Below, in pieces: positions 1 through 5,821 of a stretch of DNA of 7,415 bases (position 1 is its first letter; every line of letters begins with the position of its first letter). The notes under the pieces are model-generated. The model saw only the letters and a list, made by a program, of their open reading frames with translations, was not told the origin of the DNA and searched no databases. Origin of the DNA: JADKCL01 sp046050405 (GTDB lineage: Bacteria; Bacteroidota; Bacteroidia; J057; JADKCL01). The stretch spans positions 1-7,415 of the forward strand of contig JBJOPY010000011.1 in NCBI GenBank assembly GCA_046050405.1. Reading direction: 5' to 3'. The position numbers and the translations under genes were made by a program.

Positions 1-1256
1 ATGGCATTGACCATCTTGGCGCCGTCCTTGATGATGCCCCCTTGCTCCGACCGCGAGCCGACCATGAATCCGGAGACGTCTTGCAGAAACACCAGCGGGA
101 TCCGCTTCTGGTTGCAGTTCATGATGAAACGTGCCGCCTTGTCGGCACTGTCGCTGTAGATCACCCCGCCGAACTGCATTTCACCCTTCTTGGTCTTGAC
201 GAGCTTGCGCTGATTGGCCACAATGCCGACCGCCCAGCCGTCCACGTAGGCGTAGCCAGTGATCAGGGTGCCGCCATAGCCGGCCTTGTATTCGTCCCAG
301 GAGTCCCTGTCGATGATCCGCTCGATCACCTGCATCATGTCGTACTGCTTCGTCCGGTCGGCAGGAATGATGCCGAGGATTTCCCTGGGGTCATAGCGGG
401 GCGGTTGGGGGGTGGCACGGGTGAATTCCACGCCGGGCTTCTTGCCCATCTTGGCGACGAGCGACCGGATCCTGTCCAGTGCAGCCTTGTCATTCGCCAT
501 CTTGTAATCCGTCACCCCAGAAATCTCGCAATGCATCGTCGCCCCGCCCAGGCTTTCGTTGTCCACCTCCTCCCCGATCGCACTCTTCACGAGGTAGGAA
601 CCTGCCAGGAATACAGAGCCCGTGCCATCCACGATCATTGCCTCGTCGCTCATGATCGGCAGGTATGCCCCGCCGGCCACGCAGGGGCCCATGATCGCCG
701 CGATCTGCGGGATTCCCATGCTGCTCATCACGGCATTGTTCCGGAAAATGCGCCCAAAGTGCTCCCGGTCCGGGAAGATTTCATCTTGCATGGGGAGATA
801 CACCCCTGCGCTGTCCACCAGGTAGATGATCGGCAGGTGGTTCTCCATCGCGATTTCCTGCGCCCGGAGGTTTTTCTTCCCGGTGATGGGAAACCAGGCC
901 CCGGCCTTGACCGTGGCATCGTTGGCCACGATCATCACCAGCCTGCCGCTGACCCGCCCAATGCCTGTCACGACCCCTCCGCCCGGGCAGCCCCCGTGTT
1001 CGGCATACATTCCTTCCCCGGCAAGCGCCCCCACTTCCAGGAAATCATATTTATCGTCCAGCAGGTAATCGATCCGTTCCCGGGCGGTCATCTTGCCCTT
1101 GCCCTTGTGGTGCTCGATGCTCTTCAGCCCCCCTCCCAGCTTGACCGCATCCAGCCTTCCCTCCAGCCTCCGCAGGAACTCCCGGTGGTGGTCCTCGTTC
1201 TTATTGAACTCAATGTCAGTGTCTTGGAAAACGCGCTCGTACCGGGGATCATTCAT
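1..1256 (-). CDS. Acyl-CoA carboxylase carboxyltransferase (beta) subunit, methylcrotonyl-CoA type, 3' end cut off
   Basis: This is the carboxyltransferase half of a biotin-dependent acyl-CoA carboxylase, which moves the carboxyl group from carboxybiotin to an acyl-CoA in the cytoplasm. The visible 418 codons run without a stop to the window edge; relatives are about 540 residues. Reading the minus strand shows the N-terminal crotonase-like domain with CPGGGVVTGIGRVSG (90-104), ANDATVKAGAWFPITGKK (111-128), LRAQEIAMENHLPIIYLVDS (130-149), FPDREHFGRIF (161-171) and GPCVAGGAYLP (190-200). The start of the C-terminal domain follows, with GEMQFGGVIYSDSADKA (358-374), FLQDVSGFMVG (390-400) and IIKDGAKMVNA at the edge. 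These resemble methylcrotonyl-CoA carboxylase more than propionyl-CoA carboxylase, but substrate cannot be fixed from sequence alone. The ATG at 1256 is the only possible start, because an in-frame TAA lies at 1287-1289 with no other start codon between. The biotin carboxylase partner is not in the window. Confidence 0.93.
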   Translation of the reverse strand, partial: MNDPRYERVFQDTDIEFNKNEDHHREFLRRLEGRLDAVKLGGGLKSIEHHKGKGKMTARERIDYLLDDKYDFLEVGALAGEGMYAEHGGCPGGGVVTGIGRVSGRLVMIVANDATVKAGAWFPITGKKNLRAQEIAMENHLPIIYLVDSAGVYLPMQDEIFPDREHFGRIFRNNAVMSSMGIPQIAAIMGPCVAGGAYLPIMSDEAMIVDGTGSVFLAGSYLVKSAIGEEVDNESLGGATMHCEISGVTDYKMANDKAALDRIRSLVAKMGKKPGVEFTRATPQPPRYDPREILGIIPADRTKQYDMMQVIERIIDRDSWDEYKAGYGGTLITGYAYVDGWAVGIVANQRKLVKTKKGEMQFGGVIYSDSADKAARFIMNCNQKRIPLVFLQDVSGFMVGSRSEQGGIIKDGAKMVNA

Positions 1257-1300
1257 GGTGCAAAAATCATCTTGTTTGCAGCCAAATTAGGAAAAATAGT

Positions 1301-1331
1301 TTTGGATTCCACAAAATCCTTCCTACCTTTG
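1301..1331 (+). promoter_or_regulatory. Bacteroidota-type promoter of the SRP RNA gene
   Basis: TTTG at 1301-1304 is followed after exactly 19 bases by TACCTTTG at 1324-1331. This is a full match to the Bacteroidota primary sigma factor pattern (TTTG, 19-21 bases, TAnnTTTG). Transcription would start about 5-7 bases after the last G, at 1336-1338, which is where the 5' strand of the SRP RNA terminal helix begins. Confidence 0.85.
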
Positions 1332-1335
1332 CACC

Positions 1336-1430
1336 GGCGGTCGAGATGCTACTATGTCCCACTTAACCCGGTCAGGCCAGGAATGGAGCAGCCGCAGGTG
1401 GTTGACGAGTGAGACAACTCGGCCGTCTTT
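1336..1430 (+). ncRNA. ffs: Small bacterial signal recognition particle RNA (4.5S type)
   Basis: This RNA is the scaffold of the signal recognition particle; with Ffh it directs nascent membrane and secreted proteins to the membrane through FtsY. The conserved apical core is present: GGTCAGG at 1370-1376, then a CCA/TGG stem closed by a GGAA tetraloop at 1380-1383, then AGCAGCC at 1387-1393. CAGG and AGCA form the two sides of the symmetric internal loop that binds the Ffh M domain. Outside it, GTCCCACT (1356-1363) pairs with AGTGAGAC (1408-1415) with one mismatch. The ends pair as CGGTCGAG (1338-1345) with CTCGGCCG (1418-1425), eight pairs including one G-U. The length, near 95 bases, fits the Alu-less small form. 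It has its own promoter and U-tract, and is divergent from the carboxyltransferase gene. The ends are inferred from promoter spacing and the U-tract. Confidence 0.93.
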
Positions 1431-1435
1431 TTTTT
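1418..1435 (+). terminator. Intrinsic terminator of the SRP RNA gene
   Basis: The 3' strand of the SRP RNA terminal helix (1418-1425) is followed by TC and then eight T residues at 1428-1435. The terminal helix itself acts as the terminator hairpin. The next gene begins 8 bases further on. Confidence 0.75.
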
Positions 1436-1443
1436 GATGGACA

Positions 1444-2583
1444 ATGGGGAACTACAGCTTGGAAAGCCCGGAAACCTCAGAAAAACCGTTGAACGATGCG
1501 ATCGCGGGTGAGTCTCCGAACCCGGGTGACCCTCCTTTCCAAGCCGCAATCCCCGATCCCTATCTGCTTCGATGCCTGGAGCTGGCGCGGATTGCCGGGG
1601 CTGCTGTGGAGCCGAATCCCCGGGTAGGCGCGGTGATGGTGCATCAGGGGCGCATCATCGGCGAGGGTGCCCATGCGTTCCTGGGGGGGCCACATGCCGA
1701 GGTGAATGCCATTCGAAGCGTGCAAAACCCGGATTTGCTGCCAGAATCCACCCTTTACGTCAGCCTCGAGCCTTGCAACCACCATGGCACGACGCCACCC
1801 TGCACGAACTTGATCCTGGAGAAGCGCATCCCGCACGTCGTGGTGGGAGATGTGGATCCCAACCCGCAAATGAGCGGGAGGAGCATTGCTTTCCTACGAG
1901 CGTGCGGGGTAAGGGTGGAGGTCTGCGAGGACGAGGGGCCATTCCGTGCGCTCAACCGCCATTTCTGGGTCAATCAGCGCGAGGGCCGGCCCTACGTCAC
2001 ATTGAAATGGGCGGAGAGTGCGGATGGCCTCATCGCCGGAATGCGGGGGGACGGACAGCCCGATCCCCGGCCGATCTCCTGCAGGGAGGCCAATCGCCTG
2101 CTCCACTCCCTCCGCCATGAATCGCAGGCGATCTGCATTGGCAAGAATACGGCACTGATCGACGATCCTTCCCTCACGACGCGGCACTGGCCGGGAAGGG
2201 ATCCGGTTCGAATCGTCTTCGACCAGAACCTGGAGCTGCCCCGCAGCCTGAGGATCTTTCAGAAAGGTTCATGGATCGTCATCAATTCGAAGCTGGACCA
2301 GGTGGAGGGAGATGGGCGGTTCTGGAAGGTCGCGGACAGCCGTGACTTGCGGGCCTTGCTCAGCAGGCTCTATTCGGAATGCAAGATCGGGAGCATCCTC
2401 GTGGAGGGTGGGCGGAACCTCAGCCAGCAATTCCTGGATGCGGGAATCTGGGACGAGGTCGTCCGGTGCGTCAGCCCGGTGAACCTGCATTCCGGGGTGA
2501 AGGCTCCCCGCCTGAAGGGTGGCCTGGTGCCGACGGAGTCGCTCCGCGTGGGCACAGACCTCATGGAACAGTATTTCCGATAG
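1444..2583 (+). CDS. ribD: Bifunctional riboflavin biosynthesis protein RibD (deaminase/reductase)
   Basis: RibD carries out two cytoplasmic steps of riboflavin synthesis: deamination of 2,5-diamino-6-ribosylamino-4(3H)-pyrimidinone 5'-phosphate, then NADPH-dependent reduction of its ribosyl chain. The zinc deaminase domain spans roughly residues 38-170, with EPNPRVGAVMV (56-66), PHAEVNAI (83-90; zinc ligand H84, catalytic E86) and EPCNHHGTTPPC (109-120; zinc ligands C111 and C120). The reductase domain spans roughly 180-379, with LKWAESADGLIAG (187-199), DDPSLTTR (240-247) and ILVEGGRNL (318-326). The total of 379 residues is near the usual length. About 37 Pro/Ser/Glu-rich residues precede the conserved start of the domain. 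ATG 1444 is nevertheless the only normal start, since a TGA lies in frame at 1435-1437 and no ATG or GTG occurs in frame before the core. No Shine-Dalgarno or separate promoter is evident, so read-through from the SRP RNA promoter is possible. Confidence 0.95.
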   Translation: MGNYSLESPETSEKPLNDAIAGESPNPGDPPFQAAIPDPYLLRCLELARIAGAAVEPNPRVGAVMVHQGRIIGEGAHAFLGGPHAEVNAIRSVQNPDLLPESTLYVSLEPCNHHGTTPPCTNLILEKRIPHVVVGDVDPNPQMSGRSIAFLRACGVRVEVCEDEGPFRALNRHFWVNQREGRPYVTLKWAESADGLIAGMRGDGQPDPRPISCREANRLLHSLRHESQAICIGKNTALIDDPSLTTRHWPGRDPVRIVFDQNLELPRSLRIFQKGSWIVINSKLDQVEGDGRFWKVADSRDLRALLSRLYSECKIGSILVEGGRNLSQQFLDAGIWDEVVRCVSPVNLHSGVKAPRLKGGLVPTESLRVGTDLMEQYFR

Positions 2584-2604
2584 CTCCGGCAGGCGGAATG
2601 GCCG

Positions 2605-2630
2605 AAAAATTGTCCCCTGCGCGAAGGGGA
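2605..2630 (-). terminator. Probable intrinsic terminator of ispE
   Basis: On the minus strand TCCCCT and AGGGGA (2630-2625 and 2618-2613) form a six-pair stem with a six-base loop. A run of five T residues follows three bases later (complement of 2605-2609). It lies about 40 bases past the ispE stop, in the convergent gap with ribD. The plus strand has no T-run after the hairpin, so it would work mainly for ispE. Confidence 0.5.
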
Positions 2631-2669
2631 ATCCCTTCATTTCCAGAGAAGAGCCTGCTTCCGGATACA

Positions 2670-3455
2670 TCAAGGCTGGAACAGCCCAAAGACCGCAGAC
2701 CCGCTCCCGGACATGGCCGCATAGACGGCCCCCAGCTTGTAAAAATCCTCCTTGGCCTCCCTCAAGATCGGATACCGCTCGAAGACTGGCCGCTCCAGGT
2801 CATTTACCACACATTCTCGCCACTCGCTGACCGGCAACCGCAGCAGCTCCTTGAGCGGGGTCGAATGGCCAATGTCCTCAGGCAGCAGGTCGCGGTAGGC
2901 CTGCAGGGTGGAGCTATGGATGTTGTGCAGCCGCATGCGCAATTCGTACCCGCCGAGATCGATCGGGAAGGGCTCCAGCGTGGTTCCGATCCCTGTGCCG
3001 TACATGGGGCGTTCATACACGAAGTAGGGCACGTCGGCACCCAATTTAGCCCCCCACGCAGCCATCCGCTCATCGGAGACCTCCACCTTCCACAGGTCCC
3101 GGAGGGCCTTCATGGTCGTGGCGGCATTCGAGGAGCCGCCACCCAGGCCCGCGCCTGCGGGAATGCCCTTCTTGACCCGGATGATGACACCCGCATTTTT
3201 CTTTTCCAATTGATCGGTCATCAGCCGCCAAGCCCGGTAGATCAGGTTGCTCTCCAGAGGAATCTCCGGGTCGAAACCCTCCATGTGGATTTTACAATTC
3301 TCCCCCTCATCACGCTCCACGAGGATCATGTCAAACAGTTGGCTGACAGGATAGTACAGCGTTTCCAGCAGGTGATAGCCATCGGAGCGTTTGCCGACGA
3401 TCTGCAGTCCGAGATTGATCTTGGCGCCCCCACGGAGCATGACGGAGGTAATCAT
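2670..3455 (-). CDS. ispE: 4-diphosphocytidyl-2-C-methyl-D-erythritol kinase IspE
   Basis: IspE is the ATP-dependent kinase that phosphorylates 4-diphosphocytidyl-2-C-methyl-D-erythritol at the 2-hydroxyl in the MEP route to isoprenoid precursors; it is cytoplasmic. The 261-residue protein shows the GHMP kinase layout: AKINLGLQIVGKRSDGYH (11-28; active-site K12), the glycine-rich ATP loop PAGAGLGGGSSNAA (99-112), GADVPYF (139-145; catalytic D141) and the C-terminal MSGSGSAVFG (248-257). The length is slightly short but normal for Bacteroidota. The start is uncertain: M6 (3440) would give MLRGGAKINL, closer to the usual spacing before the AKIN motif, whereas M1 (3455) sits almost exactly where a promoter-like site would start transcription. 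No Shine-Dalgarno is seen for either. The gene is convergent with ribD and divergent from the aminotransferase, so it appears monocistronic. Confidence 0.95.
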   Translation of the reverse strand: MITSVMLRGGAKINLGLQIVGKRSDGYHLLETLYYPVSQLFDMILVERDEGENCKIHMEGFDPEIPLESNLIYRAWRLMTDQLEKKNAGVIIRVKKGIPAGAGLGGGSSNAATTMKALRDLWKVEVSDERMAAWGAKLGADVPYFVYERPMYGTGIGTTLEPFPIDLGGYELRMRLHNIHSSTLQAYRDLLPEDIGHSTPLKELLRLPVSEWRECVVNDLERPVFERYPILREAKEDFYKLGAVYAAMSGSGSAVFGLFQP

Positions 3456-3459
3456 CCGG

Positions 3460-3467
3460 CAAAACTA
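3460..3467 (-). promoter_or_regulatory. Possible -7 element of the ispE promoter
   Basis: The minus strand reads TAGTTTTG (3467 to 3460), a full match to TAnnTTTG. No TTTG is seen 19-21 bases upstream, so the -33 part is missing or degenerate. By the spacing seen at the SRP RNA gene, transcription would start at about 3455-3453, on the first ATG of ispE, or leave a 13-15 base leader if M6 is used. Confidence 0.5.
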
Positions 3468-3546
3468 CGCATAAAGCGATATCCAGCAGCGGATCGCAGT
3501 TTTCAGGCGGCGCCACTGCCACCCTTCCATCTCCCATGATTTCTTT

Positions 3547-3577
3547 TTTCAGGTTCGGCGCAAATGGCCTTTATTTG
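3547..3577 (+). promoter_or_regulatory. Possible promoter of the aminotransferase-kinase operon
   Basis: TTTC at 3547-3550 is followed after 19 bases by TTTATTTG at 3570-3577. Each element differs from the Bacteroidota consensus by one base. Transcription would begin about 5-7 bases after the final G, at 3582-3584, coinciding with the start codon at 3582 and implying a leaderless or nearly leaderless transcript. Confidence 0.45.
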
Positions 3578-3581
3578 CTGA

Positions 3582-4775
3582 ATGAAAGGTACTCAACGGC
3601 TGGAAATACTGTCAGAATCGCAGACGCTCGCACTGACCAAGCTCGTGCGGCAGCTCCAGGCAGAAGGCAGGGATGTGGTAGGGCTCACACTCGGGGAACC
3701 CGATTTTGACACACCCGACCATATCCGCGAGGCTGCAATGGCTGCGATACGGGAAGGGTTTACGCACTATACGCCCGTGGCCGGGATTCCGGCACTGCGG
3801 CAAGCCATTGCCAGCTCCTACCACTCCCGAGGAGGATCGGACTACAAGGCCGCCAACGTGGTGGTGAGCAATGGGGCCAAGCAATCCGTCGTCAACGTGG
3901 TGATGTCCCTGCTCGATCCGGGCGACGAGGTGGTCATTCCCTCCCCCTACTGGGTTTCCTACATTGAGATTTTCAAGATGGCCGAGGCCAAGGTGAGTGT
4001 GGTGCCCACCTCTCTGGAGGACGGTTTCAAAATGACTTCCGCGCAGCTGGAGGCCGCGATCACGCCGAGGACGAAGATGGTGCTTCTGAACAGCCCGAAC
4101 AATCCGACGGGTGCAATGTACAGCCGGCAGGAAGCAGAGGGCCTTGTCGCCGTCCTGGACCGGCATCCGGAGGTCTTCCTCGTCTCCGACGAAATCTATG
4201 AGCACATCTGGTTCGAATCCCCGTCGGTGAGCTTCGCCAGCTTTCCTTCCATCCGAGACCGCCTCGTGATCGTCAGTGGCGTGTCCAAGGGATTTGCCAT
4301 GACGGGATGGCGCATCGGGTACTCGCTCTCACCCCTGTGGATCTCCGAGCTCTGCGAGAAGTACCAGGGGCAGATCACCTCCGGGGCAAGCTCGGTCTCC
4401 CAGCGGGCGGCCCTGGCAGCATTCTCCGGGACCATGGAACCCACGGAGCGGATGCGGCTCCAATTCAGGGAACGCAGGGATTTCATGGAGAAGCAATTGA
4501 ACCAAATCCCGCTGCTAGGATCCTACGCTCCCGCGGGAGCCTTCTATTTCTACCCTGACCTCGGCAATTTTCTCGGCAAGGTGACGCCGAAGGGGGAGAT
4601 CATCCGCGACATTGACCAGTTGGCAGAATACCTCCTCATGGAAGGTGGTGTCGCTGTCATCACGGGAACGGCATTCGGAACGGACCGCCACGTACGGATC
4701 TCCTATGCCTACTCGATGGAGGTTCTCAGCAAAGGAATGGAACGGCTGGCAAACGCCCTGAATGCACTGAGATGA
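3582..4775 (+). CDS. Pyridoxal-phosphate aminotransferase, class I (aspartate aminotransferase type)
   Basis: This is a fold-type I PLP enzyme that transfers an amino group between an amino acid, most likely aspartate or glutamate, and a 2-oxo acid in the cytoplasm. The 397 residues match the type I-beta aspartate aminotransferase length. Visible features are LTLGEPDFDTP (35-45), YTPVAGIPALRQAI (63-76), NSPNNPTG (170-177; PLP-contacting N174), SDEIYEH (202-208; D203 contacts the pyridine nitrogen, Y206 the PLP oxygen), SGVSKGFAMTGWRIGY (232-247; Schiff-base K236) and HVRISYA (370-376; R372 for the substrate carboxylate). The N-terminus aligns with family starts (LSESQTLAL), supporting the ATG at 3582 although no ribosome binding site precedes it. 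Related enzymes also act on prephenate, aromatic substrates or succinyl-diaminopimelate pathway intermediates, so the substrate is not settled. It overlaps the downstream kinase by four bases (ATGA), indicating co-transcription and probable translational coupling. Confidence 0.93.
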   Translation: MKGTQRLEILSESQTLALTKLVRQLQAEGRDVVGLTLGEPDFDTPDHIREAAMAAIREGFTHYTPVAGIPALRQAIASSYHSRGGSDYKAANVVVSNGAKQSVVNVVMSLLDPGDEVVIPSPYWVSYIEIFKMAEAKVSVVPTSLEDGFKMTSAQLEAAITPRTKMVLLNSPNNPTGAMYSRQEAEGLVAVLDRHPEVFLVSDEIYEHIWFESPSVSFASFPSIRDRLVIVSGVSKGFAMTGWRIGYSLSPLWISELCEKYQGQITSGASSVSQRAALAAFSGTMEPTERMRLQFRERRDFMEKQLNQIPLLGSYAPAGAFYFYPDLGNFLGKVTPKGEIIRDIDQLAEYLLMEGGVAVITGTAFGTDRHVRISYAYSMEVLSKGMERLANALNALR

Positions 4776-5767
4776 TCCGCGAAGCCGACATTGCGCGGTT
4801 CCAGTCCGCATTGCCGGGATTGAAAGTCCTGGTGGTCGGCGACCTGATGCTGGACCGCTATCACTTCGGGCGTGTGACGCGGATCTCACCGGAGGCCCCG
4901 GTCCCGGTGGTCGATATCGAGCGGATCGACAGCAGGCCCGGGGGGGCTGCGAACGTGGCACTGAACATCCGTGGCATGGGCGCATCCGTGACACTCTGCG
5001 GCCTGGTGGGGAGGGATGACGACGGTGCCCTCCTGCTGCGCACCCTCGAGGGAGGAGGGTTTGAGACCAACCTCATCGTGGAGGCAGATGGCCGGCCCAC
5101 CACCACTAAAACCCGGATCATCGGAAACAACCAACAAATCCTGCGCGTGGACCATGAATCCCGGGATCAGATCGGCCCTGAAGTTGAGTTGCGATTCCTC
5201 GAAATGCTCCAGCCCAGGATCGGGCAGTTCGATGCGGTGGTCGTGGAGGACTACGACAAGGGTCTCCTGGGGCCCAATCTGATCGGCTTCATCGTCGGCC
5301 TCGCCGGGATAGCAGGAGTTCCCGTATTGGTGGATCCGAAACACCGTAACTTCATGTCCTACAAGGATGTGACACTGTTCAAGCCCAATCTGCAGGAATT
5401 GAACGAAGCACTCCACCGCCACATCTCGAGGTCGGACCTGCCGGGGATCCTCTCGGCAGTGCATGCGCTGCGAAGGACGATGCCGCATTCCCAGACCCTG
5501 GTGACACTGAGCGAAAACGGCATGCTGGCCATCGACGCGGAAGGCAATCCCACCCACCTCCCGGCCCATTTCCGGAAGGTCGTCGATGTTTCGGGTGCCG
5601 GGGATACGGTCATCGCCTTGATGGCCCTGTCCATGGCTTCCGGCCTGGCGCTGACTGCGGCGGCAGCGATCGCCAACCTGGGGGGCGGGATTGTCTGCGA
5701 GGAGGTCGGGGTCGTGCCCGTGGACCGGGAGTCCCTGTTCCGGGAGCTGCGCGCCATCGCCCACTGA
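4772..5767 (+). CDS. hldA: PfkB-family sugar kinase, RfaE1/HldA-like (D-glycero-beta-D-manno-heptose-7-phosphate kinase)
   Basis: The family phosphorylates D-glycero-D-manno-heptose 7-phosphate at C1 to give the 1,7-bisphosphate, a step toward ADP-heptose for lipopolysaccharide core or other surface glycans. The 331-residue protein equals the kinase half of E. coli HldE; the cytidylyl/adenylyltransferase half is absent, as in two-gene HldA/HldC systems. Key parts are VVGDLMLDRY (21-30), RISPEAPVPVVDIE (37-50), the substrate-binding RPGGAANVALNI (55-66), VEDYDKGLL (158-166), VDPKHRNF (187-194), FKPNLQEL (203-210) and the PfkB signature VDVSGAGDTV (271-280) with catalytic D278. The RISPEAPVPV and RPGGAANVA pattern is typical of RfaE1 rather than ribokinase, but substrate is inferred. 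Its ATG overlaps the aminotransferase stop (ATGA), so both are one transcript and it has no promoter of its own. Confidence 0.88.
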   Translation: MIREADIARFQSALPGLKVLVVGDLMLDRYHFGRVTRISPEAPVPVVDIERIDSRPGGAANVALNIRGMGASVTLCGLVGRDDDGALLLRTLEGGGFETNLIVEADGRPTTTKTRIIGNNQQILRVDHESRDQIGPEVELRFLEMLQPRIGQFDAVVVEDYDKGLLGPNLIGFIVGLAGIAGVPVLVDPKHRNFMSYKDVTLFKPNLQELNEALHRHISRSDLPGILSAVHALRRTMPHSQTLVTLSENGMLAIDAEGNPTHLPAHFRKVVDVSGAGDTVIALMALSMASGLALTAAAAIANLGGGIVCEEVGVVPVDRESLFRELRAIAH

Positions 5768-5782
5768 GGCCGGTGGAGCCAT

Positions 5783-5818
5783 GAGGATGGTTCTCAGATG
5801 GGTCCCCCGCCCATCCTC
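5783..5818. other. Alternative hairpins in the kinase-metF convergent gap
   Basis: The 53-base convergent gap contains GAGGATGG (5783-5790), perfectly complementary to CCATCCTC (5811-5818). A competing inner hairpin pairs GATGGG (5797-5802) with CCCATC (5810-5815) over a seven-base loop. The two share the 3' strand and exclude each other. Neither strand shows a T-run afterwards, so this is not a textbook intrinsic terminator, though the position between two converging genes fits a termination role. Confidence 0.35.
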
Positions 5819-5821
5819 CCC
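5796..5821 (+). repeat. Copy 1 of a short gapped repeat
   Basis: AGATGGG, eight bases, then CCATCCTCCCC. The same two words with the same eight-base gap recur at 7023-7048, in the other gap bordering metF. The eight intervening bases differ. This copy overlaps the hairpins described for 5783-5818 and its last base is the first base of the metF stop codon complement. It could be chance in GC-rich sequence. Confidence 0.25.

Noticed and set aside
42..1412. Long plus-strand open frame of 456 codons
   Set aside because: It is antisense to the carboxyltransferase gene, which has clear family motifs throughout. Its translation is rich in His, Pro, Arg and Asp without recognisable domains, and it runs into the SRP RNA. 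It is a by-product of high GC content.
1352..1549. Minus-strand 65-codon open frame over the SRP RNA and ribD start
   Set aside because: It lies antisense to a well-supported RNA gene and the ribD N-terminus, and its translation shows no motif.
2379..3539. Plus-strand open frame of 386 codons across the ribD end and ispE
   Set aside because: It overlaps the 3' end of ribD and lies antisense to all of ispE, both of which have intact catalytic motifs. No domain is visible in its translation.
3456..3581. Small gene or RNA in the ispE-aminotransferase divergent gap
   Set aside because: The 126 bases are explained by two promoter regions; no stem with a U-tract and no plausible short coding frame was found.
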